DNA of 64,000 nucleotides from an uncultured Mucilaginibacter sp. (GTDB lineage Bacteria > Bacteroidota > Bacteroidia > Sphingobacteriales > Sphingobacteriaceae), in assembly GCA_903864275.1 (NCBI GenBank), contig CAIPFE010000040.1, positions 61,575 through 125,574 of the forward strand, read 5' to 3'. The notes under the pieces were generated by a model. It saw only the letters and a program-made list of their open reading frames with translations, ran no database searches and was not told where the DNA came from. Positions 9,306 to 17,623 of this stretch are shown piece by piece. The position numbers and the translations under genes are program-made. Numbering within the stretch: position 1 is the first letter of the stretch; the number at the start of each line of letters is the position of its first letter.

Positions 9306-9806
9306 ATGAACTGGTTGCCGTACGAAAATTTTTACATAAATACCAGCCTCATGCCCGATGCTGCACAGGCCGTGCTGGAGCGGGAGATTGAACCGGTTGC
9401 CAAAATTATCTGGTTCAATATTCCACGGAGCGCATCCCGCTATTTTACAGGCTCTAATTCGGGTTATAGCTTCCGTTTACGCTCCCAATTTTCTTACGGA
9501 AACGCATTTCAGCCATTGATTAATGTTGACATCGTTCCCAATATTAGTGGAAGCCGCATAAACATAAAAATGCGACTGCCAATAATATTGATAATTTTTC
9601 TATGCCTTTGGATGAGCATTATGGGCTATACCTGCATTGGCTTCCTGGTAAAGCAAGCGGGCGAAGTCACGGATGCAAACTTCTTCGGCCCCCTGGGTAT
9701 GGCTTTATTCGTTTACTTTATTGCCATGAGCGGCTTTAAGTTCGCAAGCTTCAGGGTGAAAAACAAACTTTCCCAACTGTTTCCGGGCGATATCGAAAAA
9801 GCTTAA
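9306..9806 (+). CDS. Hypothetical two-TM membrane protein
   Basis: A 166-residue protein not assigned to a named family here. The start context MNWLPYENFYINT and its overall plan recall conserved hypothetical proteins seen in other Bacteroidota. The first 90 residues look soluble and beta-rich (RSQFSYGNAFQPLINVDIVPN). Two hydrophobic segments follow, at about 90-112 (LPIILIIFLCLWMSIMGYTC) and about 127-145 (FGPLGMALFVYFIAMSGF), with a short basic tail. No catalytic motif is visible. It stands alone between divergent pyrG and the convergent M23 gene. A real gene is favoured by amphipathic/membrane composition and normal codon use; function is unknown. Confidence 0.7.
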   Translation: MNWLPYENFYINTSLMPDAAQAVLEREIEPVAKIIWFNIPRSASRYFTGSNSGYSFRLRSQFSYGNAFQPLINVDIVPNISGSRINIKMRLPIILIIFLCLWMSIMGYTCIGFLVKQAGEVTDANFFGPLGMALFVYFIAMSGFKFASFRVKNKLSQLFPGDIEKA

Positions 9807-9968
9807 CTTATGCGAGCTAAAACTCAGACCTACCCGCGGCTTCGAGTGTCGACACGCGAAGGTTTTAACGTTAAGTGTCGGACGCCTAACTTGGCAGTTT
9901 AAAAGATTAACCTCTCCAAATCCTCCGACGTATCCGTCGCCAGGAATTTCCAATGGGCTCAGAAAAAG

Positions 9969-11336
9969 TCAATTATTTATCCACCCGGTCTCCCCTTTAT
10001 TATCAACCAGGGAGTAATTTTTGTAAACTCCCAATACACTTACTCTATTGCCTGCGGAAAGGAGGGTTTTGTGGGCCGCAATGGTACTATCAGGGGCAGC
10101 AAACAAGGGCCGTTTTGTTTTTAGTGTGAGCATGTGCAGGTTATTGGGCTTTGCTACCATATTGCAGGCCAAAAAACCGGGTTGTCCGTCGGGTAAAGTT
10201 ACTTTGTACCAGTCGCCGGTTGCCGCGTTAACGGCAATTATAGTATGTAAAGGAAGGATCGCAATCACACTGGTTTTTTTATCGGGAGATGCATGTAAGT
10301 TACATTCTTTAATAGTCCGGGCAGTGGTATTTAAAAGCTCAGCGGGGGCAGTAATGGCTTTGGGGTCTTTTGAACGAATGTTCACAAACGGGAACGGGTC
10401 AACGGCGCCATTATCGGTATAAATACCAAAATGAAGATGCGTAGGCCCGCCAGCGGCATTGCCGGTATTGCCTACCAAACCAAGCGTATCGCCTACCATT
10501 ACTTTTTGGCCGTTGTGCGCTAATTGCAGATCGAGGTGGGTATAATATAAAGTATAATTTTTCCCGTCCGGCCGTAGGTAAACAGACAGGCCGCCAAGCT
10601 TGTTTTCGGATACGCGTGTTACCGTTCCGTTAGCCGCGGCGATCGCGGGTGTGCCGCGCGGTGCTAAAATATCAATACCCTCATGTTTCCGGCCACCGCC
10701 ATCGCGCGGGTCGCTCCAATAACTTCCGATATGCGGTTTCCCTGAAGGAGATACCGGAAAGCTCAATGAGGGCGCGGAAGCTATGGTCAATGTATATTCC
10801 CCGCTGCTTAACAATTCAGGCTGCAGCCGTAAAATATATACGCCGGTTGAATCAACCTCAAAATCAATTTTGGCGCCTGAAGTATCGGCGGAGGCAATCA
10901 ACGCAGGTGATGAATTAGCCATCTGCCTGAATAGGTCAATGTAAATTTTGAAATTAATTTCAGGCTTTTTACTGATGTTGATATGGATTTCTTCGCCCCG
11001 GCTTGCATTAAATTGTAAAGCCGTGGCCTGCACTTTTTCCGCTGCAAAATAGCCTTCTTCCTGGTAGGGCAGTGTAACTTTGAGCGCCTTGCCGATGCTT
11101 TCGTCCCCGTTTTTGAGCCATGTGCTGCCCATGGCTGTATTACCAAAGCCGGCATCTTTTAGGTGCTTGCCATAAGTATCATGCGGCGACAATTTTTTTG
11201 GCAAAGGGGGAGGTAGTGCGACGGAGTTGGTACCGGCAGCCAGTCCGTGGCTTGCAACGGATATTTTTTTACTGCAGGCCGTCCATATAAATATTGGCAG
11301 CAAATAAATTATATAGTGAAGTCTTATTTTCCTCAT
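9969..11336 (-). CDS. M23 (LytM) peptidase-domain lipoprotein with SH3-like tail
   Basis: A 455-residue probable lipoprotein (signal MRKIRLHYIIYLLPIFIWTAC, lipobox Cys21). Residues about 195-310 form a zinc metallopeptidase of the M23 family: HEGIDILAPRGTP supplies the HxxxD ligands, YYTHLD is the substrate-side motif, and THLHFGIY gives the HxH ligand. The metal-binding set looks complete, so peptidoglycan endopeptidase activity is plausible. The C-terminal 120 residues carry two SH3-like repeats (KECNLHASPDKKTSVIAILP and the GNRVSVLGVYKNYSLV block), which usually bind cell wall. The middle segment resembles a pre-peptidase beta domain. It is monocistronic and convergent with the hypothetical membrane protein. 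Confidence 0.9.
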   Translation of the reverse strand: MRKIRLHYIIYLLPIFIWTACSKKISVASHGLAAGTNSVALPPPLPKKLSPHDTYGKHLKDAGFGNTAMGSTWLKNGDESIGKALKVTLPYQEEGYFAAEKVQATALQFNASRGEEIHINISKKPEINFKIYIDLFRQMANSSPALIASADTSGAKIDFEVDSTGVYILRLQPELLSSGEYTLTIASAPSLSFPVSPSGKPHIGSYWSDPRDGGGRKHEGIDILAPRGTPAIAAANGTVTRVSENKLGGLSVYLRPDGKNYTLYYTHLDLQLAHNGQKVMVGDTLGLVGNTGNAAGGPTHLHFGIYTDNGAVDPFPFVNIRSKDPKAITAPAELLNTTARTIKECNLHASPDKKTSVIAILPLHTIIAVNAATGDWYKVTLPDGQPGFLACNMVAKPNNLHMLTLKTKRPLFAAPDSTIAAHKTLLSAGNRVSVLGVYKNYSLVDNKGETGWINN

Positions 11337-11487
11337 GTATTGTAGAAAGCCGGTTAATAGATCGATTTAGCAAATGACCGGGTTAAAATTTGATGTTTCA
11401 TATTTTAACGCTGTTTAGTTAAGAAAAGATGCGGGTTTTCGGCGGGTCGTGAGCACAAAATATATGCAGAATCACATTCGATTCCCA

Positions 11488-11525
11488 TTTTCAAATCTTC
11501 AAATTAGCCAATTTTTAAATTCAAC
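11488..11525. repeat. CAAATCTTCAAAT words at the kdsB 3' end
   Basis: TTTTCAAATCTTCAAATTAGCC words overlap the final codons and stop of kdsB. The same word family reappears at about 56605-56636 just downstream of the GT39 gene. Confidence 0.5.
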
Positions 11526-12235
11526 AGATCTTCCGGTGTATCCACCGCAAAGGTTTCCAGTTCTGTTTCGGCAACTTTTATGCGGTATCCATTCTCTATC
11601 CAGCGCAATTGCTCCAGGCTTTCGGCTTTTTCGAGGGATGATACAGGCAGTTTGGTTATTTGCTGCAATACATCGGCGCGGTAACCATAAATGCCGATAT
11701 GTTTAAAATAAGCAAAATAGTTTAACCAGTTTTGCTGTTCCCGCCCACGGATATGTGGCAGCGGCGAGCGTGAAAAATAAACCGCTTCCGAAAGTTTATT
11801 GATGACCACCTTGGGCGAATTGGGATTAAATAATTCCTGCTCGTTTTGTACTTTTTTAACCAGGGTGGCAATTTGGGTGTCCAGATTGTTAAAACACGTA
11901 GCAAGTTTGCTGATCTGTTCAGGATCAATATAGGGTTCATCACCCTGTATGTTGATGATCACATCGTATTGCGGATGCTGCAGGGCTACTTCGGCACAGC
12001 GGTCGGTACCGCTTTGATGATCGGGCGATGTCATTACGGCAACCCCGCCAAAACTATGCACATGATCATAAATGCGGGCATCATCTGTAGCGACAATAAC
12101 TTCGGTTAAACGAATGCACTTTTTAGCCTGTTCATAAACCCGTTGGATCATGCTTTTGCCGGCAATATCCACCAATGGTTTCCCAGGAAACCGGGTGGAG
12201 GCGTAGCGGGCTGGGATGATGCCGAGAATATTCAT
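11504..12235 (-). CDS. kdsB: 3-deoxy-manno-octulosonate cytidylyltransferase
   Basis: Activates Kdo with CTP to CMP-Kdo for lipopolysaccharide core synthesis in the cytoplasm. The 243-residue length is typical. Visible hallmarks are the nucleotide-binding IIPARYASTRFPGKPL at residues 6-21, ATDDARI near 50, SGTDRCAEV near 75-83 and the metal-binding NIQGDEP near 95-101. The start codon overlaps the stop of the upstream lipoprotein gene by 4 nt (ATGA), so the two are translationally linked, and both probably belong to a unit starting with the deoxynucleoside kinase. Its presence shows the organism makes Kdo-containing LPS. Confidence 0.97.
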   Translation of the reverse strand: MNILGIIPARYASTRFPGKPLVDIAGKSMIQRVYEQAKKCIRLTEVIVATDDARIYDHVHSFGGVAVMTSPDHQSGTDRCAEVALQHPQYDVIINIQGDEPYIDPEQISKLATCFNNLDTQIATLVKKVQNEQELFNPNSPKVVINKLSEAVYFSRSPLPHIRGREQQNWLNYFAYFKHIGIYGYRADVLQQITKLPVSSLEKAESLEQLRWIENGYRIKVAETELETFAVDTPEDLLNLKIG

Positions 12236-12960
12236 TTGATTACAATAGTTTTGAAAGCCTTCAAGGCCAAATCCTGATCCTGTTTTGATAAATTGGTCCC
12301 TAACATGTTAAAGGTTAAATGACGAGGCCTGCTTTCAAAGTATATGCCGGTTATCCCCTTCGAAGGCATTTTTGGCCAGATGGTCTTGATGATATATTTG
12401 TCAGTGGTATCAATTTGAATATTGTGATATTTAATCCCGGGCGGAATTTCAATTGGCACTTGGATAGTACTGTCTTTGAATGTGAGATCCGCAATGTAAT
12501 CAGCTTTTGGAAATTTGATCTTTTCAGTTGGGGTTGGCAAGTGGGTATTTATTTTTGTTTGATAACTTGGATCGGCTTCAACGTGGACTAATGTCGAATC
12601 CGTTGTTGCCAGTTTTTTCATTTGTGCAGCTTTTTCATTTTTAACATTGAAATCAGCAGTATAGGTCACTCCAGGTTTATAGAAATATCCCTTGTTCCAC
12701 TCTTCTTTTTTCAGATACTCCTGTTCAGTCGGAATCAAGCTATTTGCATATCCAGAATTACTAAAATCAAAATGAATTAACACATTGGGGCCATTAATTT
12801 CTCCAATAAATGAATCCACTCCTTGAACCTTTTTGTAATGCCAATTTTTCGGGATAGACATTTTGAACGGACCGAGATCAAGCTCCTTCCATCCGTCACT
12901 CATAGAAATGCAGCTTATAACAAAGGGAATAGCTATGATAAAAAACCACTTTTTACTCAT
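12232..12960 (-). CDS. Hypothetical lipoprotein
   Basis: A 242-residue protein that I do not recognise. The N terminus MSKKWFFIIAIPFVISC is a lipoprotein signal with a plausible lipobox ending at Cys17. The mature part starts with SDGWKELDLGPFKMSIPKNWHYKK, a pattern (beta strands, 'KMSIPKNW') like the PsbP/DUF-type stress proteins that begin with a short SIPxxW strand, so a periplasm-facing beta-rich fold is likely. No catalytic motif is visible. It sits between the deoxynucleoside kinase (26-nt gap upstream) and kdsB (4-nt overlap), which suggests co-transcription but gives no clear function. Confidence 0.75.
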   Translation of the reverse strand: MSKKWFFIIAIPFVISCISMSDGWKELDLGPFKMSIPKNWHYKKVQGVDSFIGEINGPNVLIHFDFSNSGYANSLIPTEQEYLKKEEWNKGYFYKPGVTYTADFNVKNEKAAQMKKLATTDSTLVHVEADPSYQTKINTHLPTPTEKIKFPKADYIADLTFKDSTIQVPIEIPPGIKYHNIQIDTTDKYIIKTIWPKMPSKGITGIYFESRPRHLTFNMLGTNLSKQDQDLALKAFKTIVIK

Positions 12961-12986
12961 GGCCTTAACAATCTAAAATCGTAATT

Positions 12987-13601
12987 CTAAAATAATCCGT
13001 GTATTTCCCGCTCTATCATCTGCACAATAGTAGCCAGGTCCTCTGTATTATTGGCAAAATCAAGGGTGTCCATATCGATAACCAGCACCTTGCCCAATTT
13101 ATAGCCGCTTATCCACTTCTGGTATTTATCATTCAGTTTTGATAAATAATCAAGCCTGATACCGGTTTCATATTCGCGGCCGCGGCGCTGGATGTTATTG
13201 ACCAACGTGGGTACCGACGCCTTCAAGTAGACCAACAGGTCAGGCGCTTTGATATACGAGGTCATATTATCAAATATCGATTGATAATTATGATAATCGC
13301 GGGTGGTCATCAACCCCATGTCGTGCAGGTTTTCGGCAAAAATATAAGCGTCTTCATAAATCGTCCTGTCCTGGATAATATCATGACCGCTCCTTTGTAT
13401 ATCAATAATTTGCCTGTACCGGCTGTTCAGGAAATATATCTGCAGGTTAAAGCTCCAGCGTTTCATGTCGCTGTAAAAATCCTCGAGGTACGGGTTACTA
13501 TCAACCGTTTCATACAAAGGGTCCCAGCCATAATTTTTAGCCAATAATTCGGTAAGGGTGGTTTTACCGGCGCCTATGTTTCCTACGATAGCTATATGCA
13601 T
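12987..13601 (-). CDS. Deoxynucleoside kinase family protein
   Basis: A 204-residue kinase of the dCK/dGK/dAK family, which phosphorylates deoxynucleosides for salvage. Motifs: P-loop GNIGAGKTT at residues 7-15, the DRTIYEDAYIFAENL block (the DRS-like motif with the catalytic Glu region) near 99-113, and the lid segment RRGREYETGI with several arginines near 139-148. Lengths of 200-220 residues are usual for the bacterial enzymes. The exact base preference cannot be told from sequence. It is the first gene of the apparent dNK-lipoprotein-kdsB unit, separated from trpS by a spacer full of word repeats. Confidence 0.92.
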   Translation of the reverse strand: MHIAIVGNIGAGKTTLTELLAKNYGWDPLYETVDSNPYLEDFYSDMKRWSFNLQIYFLNSRYRQIIDIQRSGHDIIQDRTIYEDAYIFAENLHDMGLMTTRDYHNYQSIFDNMTSYIKAPDLLVYLKASVPTLVNNIQRRGREYETGIRLDYLSKLNDKYQKWISGYKLGKVLVIDMDTLDFANNTEDLATIVQMIEREIHGLF

Positions 13602-13609
13602 GTTAGTGT

Positions 13610-13754
13610 TAGTTCATGGTTAATAGTTTATGGTTCATGGTAGAAAGTTCATGGTTCATAGGTTGCAATTAATAAAGCTCCGCCGAATATACGTTATGAA
13701 CTACGAACTATCAACTAAAAAACTCTATGAACTATGAACCATCAACTATGAACT
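13610..13754. repeat. GTTCATGG / CCATGAAC word palindrome
   Basis: The trpS-dNK spacer is an imperfect fold-back. The left arm (13610-13662) repeats GTTCATGGTT-type words; the right arm (13692-13754) repeats the complement, such as CTATGAACCATCAACTATGAAC. The same family occurs at 23289-23409, 31850-31900, 41541-41572 and 59660-59733. Confidence 0.8.
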
Positions 13755-13757
13755 CCC

Positions 13758-14753
13758 TCAAAAACTCTTAAAGCCAATAATTTCCCGCACTTCCTTTATC
13801 GTCTTCGAAGCGCTTTCCCTCGCTTTTATAGCGCCGTGACGGGCAACCTGGCGCAGGTACGAGGAATCGGTAGAAATATCATTGATCTTTTCACGTATCG
13901 GGGCTGTGGCAATAATAATATCTTCGGCAAGCTGTTTTTTCATGTCACCATAGCGGATATTTACCGTGTTGTACAAATTATCAAAATGCGCTAAAGTATC
14001 AGCCGATGAAACTACCTTCATTATATCGAACAGGTTTTGTATCTCGAGCGGTTTTTCCTGGTTTTCAGTGGTTGGGCCGCTGTCGGTAACGGCGCGCATC
14101 ACTTTTTTACGGATAACTTCGGGCGTATCTGAAAGGTAAACTGCACTGACTTCGCCTTCCGATTTAGACATTTTTCCTTTGCCATCCAGTCCCGGTATCC
14201 TTACGAGGTTATCGCTGAAGTTGAAAGCATAGGGTTCGGGGAAATAGTCCCTGTTATAAAGCCTGTTAAAACGGTTCGCGAAGGTGCGGGCCATTTCCAG
14301 GTGTTGCTCCTGGTCTTTGCCAACAGGCACTTTGCTTGCTTTGTGGATAATGATATCGGCCGTCATTAAAACCGGGTAGGTTAGTAAACCAGCGTTTACG
14401 TTATCGGGCTGTGCGCGTATTTTATCTTTGAAAGAGGTGGCGCGTTCCAGTTCACCTAAATAAGCGTTCATGTTGAGGTAAAGGTACAGCTCGGCCACTT
14501 CCGGGACATCTGATTGGATATAAATAGTTGCCCTTTCAGGGTCGATGCCGGCTGCGAGGTACTCAATCAGCACCTGTTTTACATTGCTGTGCAGGTCGGC
14601 AGGGGTGGGGTGGGTGGTAAGCGAATGCAGGTCAGCAATAAAAAAGTAGCAGTTATACTCATGCTGCATTTTTACAAAGTTTTGTATCGCCCCGTAATAA
14701 TTTCCTAAGTGTAAGTTCCCGGTTGACCGGATACCACTAACAACTGTTTCCAT
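13758..14753 (-). CDS. trpS: Tryptophanyl-tRNA synthetase
   Basis: Charges tRNA-Trp in the cytoplasm. The 331-residue class I synthetase has the HIGH-equivalent in TGNLHLGNYYGA at residues 11-22 and the KMSKS loop as GKMSKSEG near 190-197. Length and motif order are standard for bacterial TrpRS. Upstream it is divergent from the first plsC paralog; the shared spacer is under 40 nt, so the two promoters overlap. Downstream lies a repeat-filled spacer before the deoxynucleoside kinase on the same strand. Confidence 0.98.
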   Translation of the reverse strand: METVVSGIRSTGNLHLGNYYGAIQNFVKMQHEYNCYFFIADLHSLTTHPTPADLHSNVKQVLIEYLAAGIDPERATIYIQSDVPEVAELYLYLNMNAYLGELERATSFKDKIRAQPDNVNAGLLTYPVLMTADIIIHKASKVPVGKDQEQHLEMARTFANRFNRLYNRDYFPEPYAFNFSDNLVRIPGLDGKGKMSKSEGEVSAVYLSDTPEVIRKKVMRAVTDSGPTTENQEKPLEIQNLFDIMKVVSSADTLAHFDNLYNTVNIRYGDMKKQLAEDIIIATAPIREKINDISTDSSYLRQVARHGAIKARESASKTIKEVREIIGFKSF

Positions 14754-14776
14754 GGGGCGAAAGTAAGTAATTTTTA

Positions 14777-14784
14777 TATTTTTG
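14777..14784 (+). promoter_or_regulatory. Putative -7 box for first plsC paralog
   Basis: TATTTTTG fits TAnnTTTG and ends 6 nt before the chosen ATG at 14791, so the transcript could be leaderless or nearly so. No -33 element is clear because the space is shared with the divergent trpS start. Confidence 0.35.
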
Positions 14785-14790
14785 ATGGGG

Positions 14791-15519
14791 ATGAAAATGA
14801 TATTGAAAAAAATCCACGTTTACCTGTATGTGGCGAGCGTTGCGCTGATCTATTTTTTATTGTGGCCCATCTTTTACTATTGTTCCCTCAACCCAGCCCG
14901 CTATAAAAGAATGAACCAGGTCAGGCGGCACTGGGGATTCATCAGCTCGGCAATTGTTGGCTTTTACTTTCGGTTTGAATATGAAGAACCCATTGACTGG
15001 AACAAAACCTATATCATTTGCCCTAACCATACTTCCAATCTTGATATTGCAGCCATGTGCATTTTGGTAAACAGTGATTGTTGTTTTATGGGCAAAGAAG
15101 AATTGAAAGACGGCCTTGTTACCGGGTTATTTTTCCGTTCGGTGGATATCGCACTAAACCGGGAGAGTAAAATGTCCTCGTACCGTGCGTTCAAAAAGGC
15201 TGCCGAAAGGCTTCAAAACGGCACCTCGATGATCATATTTCCTGAAGGTAAGATAGGGGCAGAATATCCGCCTGTACTGCATGAGTTTAAAAACGGCCCT
15301 TTTAAACTGGCTATTGAATTGAAGGTTCCAATCATACCCATTTCGTCATCAAATACCTGGAAAATGCTTTGGGATGACGGTACAAAACATGGTACCCGGC
15401 CAGGGATTTGCAAATATTATGTTCATATGCCTATCGAAACGGCGCTTCTCACAGATGCTGGCGCCGACGAATTGCGTGAAAGGGTCTATGATATTATCAG
15501 CCGGAAATTAGTTGATTAG
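14791..15519 (+). CDS. 1-acyl-sn-glycerol-3-phosphate acyltransferase family protein (PlsC-like), copy 1
   Basis: Membrane-associated acyltransferase of the PlsC/LPLAT family, which adds a fatty acid to lysophosphatidate or a related acceptor. The start is placed at 14791 (MKMILKKIH) because this aligns with the second copy (MKLIIKRIH); in-frame TTG and ATG codons lie just upstream. An N-terminal hydrophobic helix (VASVALIYFLLWPIFYY) is followed by the catalytic NHTSNLD (HX4D) and the acceptor-site FPEGKIG. At 242 residues it has normal length. It is one of two tandem paralogs separated by a word-repeat spacer. Whether one copy acts on a lipid other than phospholipid, such as an ornithine or sulfonolipid precursor, cannot be told. 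Confidence 0.92.
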   Translation: MKMILKKIHVYLYVASVALIYFLLWPIFYYCSLNPARYKRMNQVRRHWGFISSAIVGFYFRFEYEEPIDWNKTYIICPNHTSNLDIAAMCILVNSDCCFMGKEELKDGLVTGLFFRSVDIALNRESKMSSYRAFKKAAERLQNGTSMIIFPEGKIGAEYPPVLHEFKNGPFKLAIELKVPIIPISSSNTWKMLWDDGTKHGTRPGICKYYVHMPIETALLTDAGADELRERVYDIISRKLVD

Positions 15520-15616
15520 GTTTATTAAGTTGATTAGGTTAGAGAAGCATTATTGATAAGACTTATCTCGGCGCTTCGCCAGGCAACTTAATCTAACCGA
15601 ATCAACTCAATCAACT
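15510..15616. repeat. GTTGATTAGGTT / AACCTAATCAAC word palindrome
   Basis: The left arm (15510-15545) repeats GTTGATTAGG-type words and contains the stop codon of the first plsC gene. The right arm (15583-15616) repeats the complement. The same family occurs after two DUF2807 genes (42336-42371, 46940-47045) and after the AMP nucleosidase (53806-53937). Confidence 0.8.
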
Positions 15617-15636
15617 TTTCACTATTTTTACACACC

Positions 15637-16368
15637 ATGAAACTCATCATAAAAAGAATACATACCCACTTTTACCGGTATAGTGTAGCCTTTTTTTTCA
15701 TACTGGTATGGCCAATTTTGTACTACCTGTCGCGCAAGCAACGCCGGTTTAAATATATCAACAGGTTCAGAAGGCTGATCATCATATTAAGTACTATTGT
15801 TTCGGGGATATTCTTCCGGATCAGCTATGAAGAGGAAATTGACTGGAAACGCACCTATATCATCATAGGCAACCATACTTCAAACCTTGATGTTTCGGCG
15901 ATATGCATCGCCACAAAAAGTAACCATTGTTTTATAGGTAAAGAAGAATTGCTTAGTAATATGGTGCTCGGCTTCTTTTTCAGGACGATAGATATTACCG
16001 TAAACCGCGACAGCAAAATATCCTCTTTTAGGGCATTTAAAACAGCAGCCGAACGGTTAAAGAATAATATCAGCGTAGTTATTTTCCCAGAGGCAACTAT
16101 ACCGGAGGAATACCCGCCAACGTTATATCCGTTTAAAAACGGCGCTTTCAGGCTGGCTATCGAATTGAAAATACCTATTCTCCCGGTAACTTCGCCGGAT
16201 ACGTGGAAAGTATTATGGGATACCGGCACTGAATATGGCAGCAGGCCGGGGATTTGTAATATATTTGTGCACAAACCCGTTGAGACCGCGCATTTGACCT
16301 TGGACGATGCCGATACGCTGCGGGATGAGGTACATGATATAATTAAGAAAAAATTGGGAATCGCATGA
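15637..16368 (+). CDS. 1-acyl-sn-glycerol-3-phosphate acyltransferase family protein (PlsC-like), copy 2
   Basis: Second tandem PlsC-type acyltransferase, 243 residues. It keeps the HX4D motif as NHTSNLD near residues 79-85. In the acceptor-site motif it reads FPEATIPEEYPP, where copy 1 has FPEGKIGAEYPP: the usual Gly of FPEG is replaced by Ala here. A hydrophobic N-terminal helix (YSVAFFFILVWPILYYLS) anchors it to the inner membrane. Its stop overlaps the gatC start by 4 nt (ATGA), so it is translationally coupled to gatC. Divergence in the FPEG motif suggests the two copies may prefer different acceptors; this is inference. Confidence 0.92.
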   Translation: MKLIIKRIHTHFYRYSVAFFFILVWPILYYLSRKQRRFKYINRFRRLIIILSTIVSGIFFRISYEEEIDWKRTYIIIGNHTSNLDVSAICIATKSNHCFIGKEELLSNMVLGFFFRTIDITVNRDSKISSFRAFKTAAERLKNNISVVIFPEATIPEEYPPTLYPFKNGAFRLAIELKIPILPVTSPDTWKVLWDTGTEYGSRPGICNIFVHKPVETAHLTLDDADTLRDEVHDIIKKKLGIA

Positions 16369-16658
16369 TCATTGACGAAGAAACAGTTGATAAAATAGCC
16401 CACCTGGCGCGCCTGGAGTTAACCGGCAACGAAAAACAGGATATGATAAAGGATATGAACAAGATCCTTGGTTTTATGGACAAGCTGAACGAGATAGATA
16501 CGACTGGTATTGAACCGCTGGTTTATATGAATAAGGAAGTAAATTCTTTTAGGGAGGATGTAGTTAAGCAGGAGATCACCCACGAAGAAGCCTTATTGAA
16601 TGCGCCTAAACACGACGAGGATTATTTCCTGGTGCCTAAGGTGATTGATTTGAAGTGA
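16365..16658 (+). CDS. gatC: Asp-tRNA(Asn)/Glu-tRNA(Gln) amidotransferase subunit GatC
   Basis: Small subunit of the GatCAB complex, which amidates misacylated tRNA to Gln-tRNA or Asn-tRNA. The 97-residue length and the signature DEETVDKIAHLARLELT near the N terminus, the LGFMDKLNEIDT linker and the C-terminal RED...LNAPKHDEDYFLVPKVI tail are typical. gatA and gatB are not in this window; in Bacteroidota they are often unlinked. It overlaps the end of the second plsC copy by 4 nt. Confidence 0.95.
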   Translation: MIIDEETVDKIAHLARLELTGNEKQDMIKDMNKILGFMDKLNEIDTTGIEPLVYMNKEVNSFREDVVKQEITHEEALLNAPKHDEDYFLVPKVIDLK

Positions 16659-16826
16659 GTCCGGAAAGTCGGAAAGTCCGCAAGTCCGATAGACGAATTT
16701 GAAAGCCGTGGCCTGTGCGATTCCTTCCCCGGGGGAAGGGATGGTAGGGGTAATCGTCTTTCATGAATAACAATAATTTCATGTTAACCCAAAAACATCT
16801 TCCGCACTTTCCGACTTTCGGACTAA
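16657..16826. repeat. AAGTCCGGAAAGTCGG / CCGACTTTCGGACTT word palindrome plus GC-rich hairpin
   Basis: The left arm (16657-16690) begins at the gatC stop with GTCCGGAAAGTCGG words; the right arm (16799-16824) is the complement. Between them a separate perfect hairpin has arms CCTTCCCC (16723-16730) and GGGGAAGG (16732-16739). The same word family appears at 47831-47868, 49099-49145, 51512-51550 and 60608-60642. Confidence 0.75.
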
Positions 16827-16840
16827 AAAAATCTTTCACT

Positions 16841-16866
16841 GTAACATTTACTATCCCACTATAGTC
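16841..16866 (+). promoter_or_regulatory. Possible ECF-sigma-like promoter for ABC ATPase
   Basis: GTAACA at 16841-16846 and GTC at 16864-16866 are separated by 17 nt, one more than in the three short DUF2807 promoters. The ATG follows 15 nt later. The motif is short, so chance remains possible. Confidence 0.35.
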
Positions 16867-16881
16867 AAAACAGGAAAAATA

Positions 16882-17604
16882 ATGGAGCCACTCATAACGC
16901 TAAAAGATATCGGACGTAAATATGTGATCGGAAGTGAAATTATTCACGCCCTTAAATCGGTAACGTTAACGATCAACAAAGGCGAATTTGTGGCGCTGAT
17001 GGGGCCTTCGGGTTCTGGGAAGTCAACCCTAATGAATATTTTAGGATGTCTCGACACACCCACCAAAGGCGAATATATTTTAAATGGCATTAACGTTAGT
17101 CATATGACGGATAACGAGCTGGCCGAGGTTAGAAATACCGAAATAGGCTTTGTTTTCCAGACATTTAACCTTTTACCCCGTAATACCGCCCTTGATAATG
17201 TGGCGCTCCCCCTTGTTTATGCAGGCGTTAATAAAGCCAACAGGCAGGAACGCGCGAAGAAAACCCTTGAAAATGTTGGTTTAGGCAACCGTATCGACCA
17301 TAAACCGAATGAACTTTCGGGCGGGCAGCGCCAGCGTGTAGCCGTGGCCCGTGCGCTGATCAATAACCCATCCATCATATTGGCCGATGAGCCAACCGGT
17401 AACCTTGATACCAAGACCTCTATCGAAATAATGGGGCTGATCGAAGATATCCACGCCAAAGGCAATACCATCATTTTAGTAACCCACGAAGAAGACATTG
17501 CCCAGCATGCCCACCGTATTGTACGTATGCGCGATGGTTTGATCGAGAATGATTATGCCAATCCTAATATCATAAGGGTTGAAAGGCATATAGCGGAGGT
17601 TTAA
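16882..17604 (+). CDS. ABC transporter ATP-binding protein (LolD/MacB type)
   Basis: A 240-residue ATPase subunit of the LolD/MacB/FtsE-like class that powers lipoprotein release or envelope export. Walker A GPSGSGKSTLMN at about 41-52, Q-loop in FVFQTFNLLP, signature LSGGQRQRVAVARAL near 147-161, Walker B IILADEPTGNLD and the switch His in LVTHEED are all present. No permease is adjacent; a MacB-like permease (25686-26936) lies 8 kb away on the same strand. Both are preceded by GTAAC...GTC motifs, so they could be partners; that is a hypothesis. Confidence 0.95.
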   Translation: MEPLITLKDIGRKYVIGSEIIHALKSVTLTINKGEFVALMGPSGSGKSTLMNILGCLDTPTKGEYILNGINVSHMTDNELAEVRNTEIGFVFQTFNLLPRNTALDNVALPLVYAGVNKANRQERAKKTLENVGLGNRIDHKPNELSGGQRQRVAVARALINNPSIILADEPTGNLDTKTSIEIMGLIEDIHAKGNTIILVTHEEDIAQHAHRIVRMRDGLIENDYANPNIIRVERHIAEV

Positions 17605-17623
17605 TTTCCCAGTCTATATTCAA

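Noticed and set aside
9705..9953. Minus-strand frame of 82 codons
   Set aside because: Overlaps the end of the membrane protein gene on the other strand, no family resemblance and no start context.
16636..16839. 67-codon minus-strand frame over the gatC spacer
   Set aside because: It is made of word repeats and the GC-rich hairpin, and would overlap gatC.
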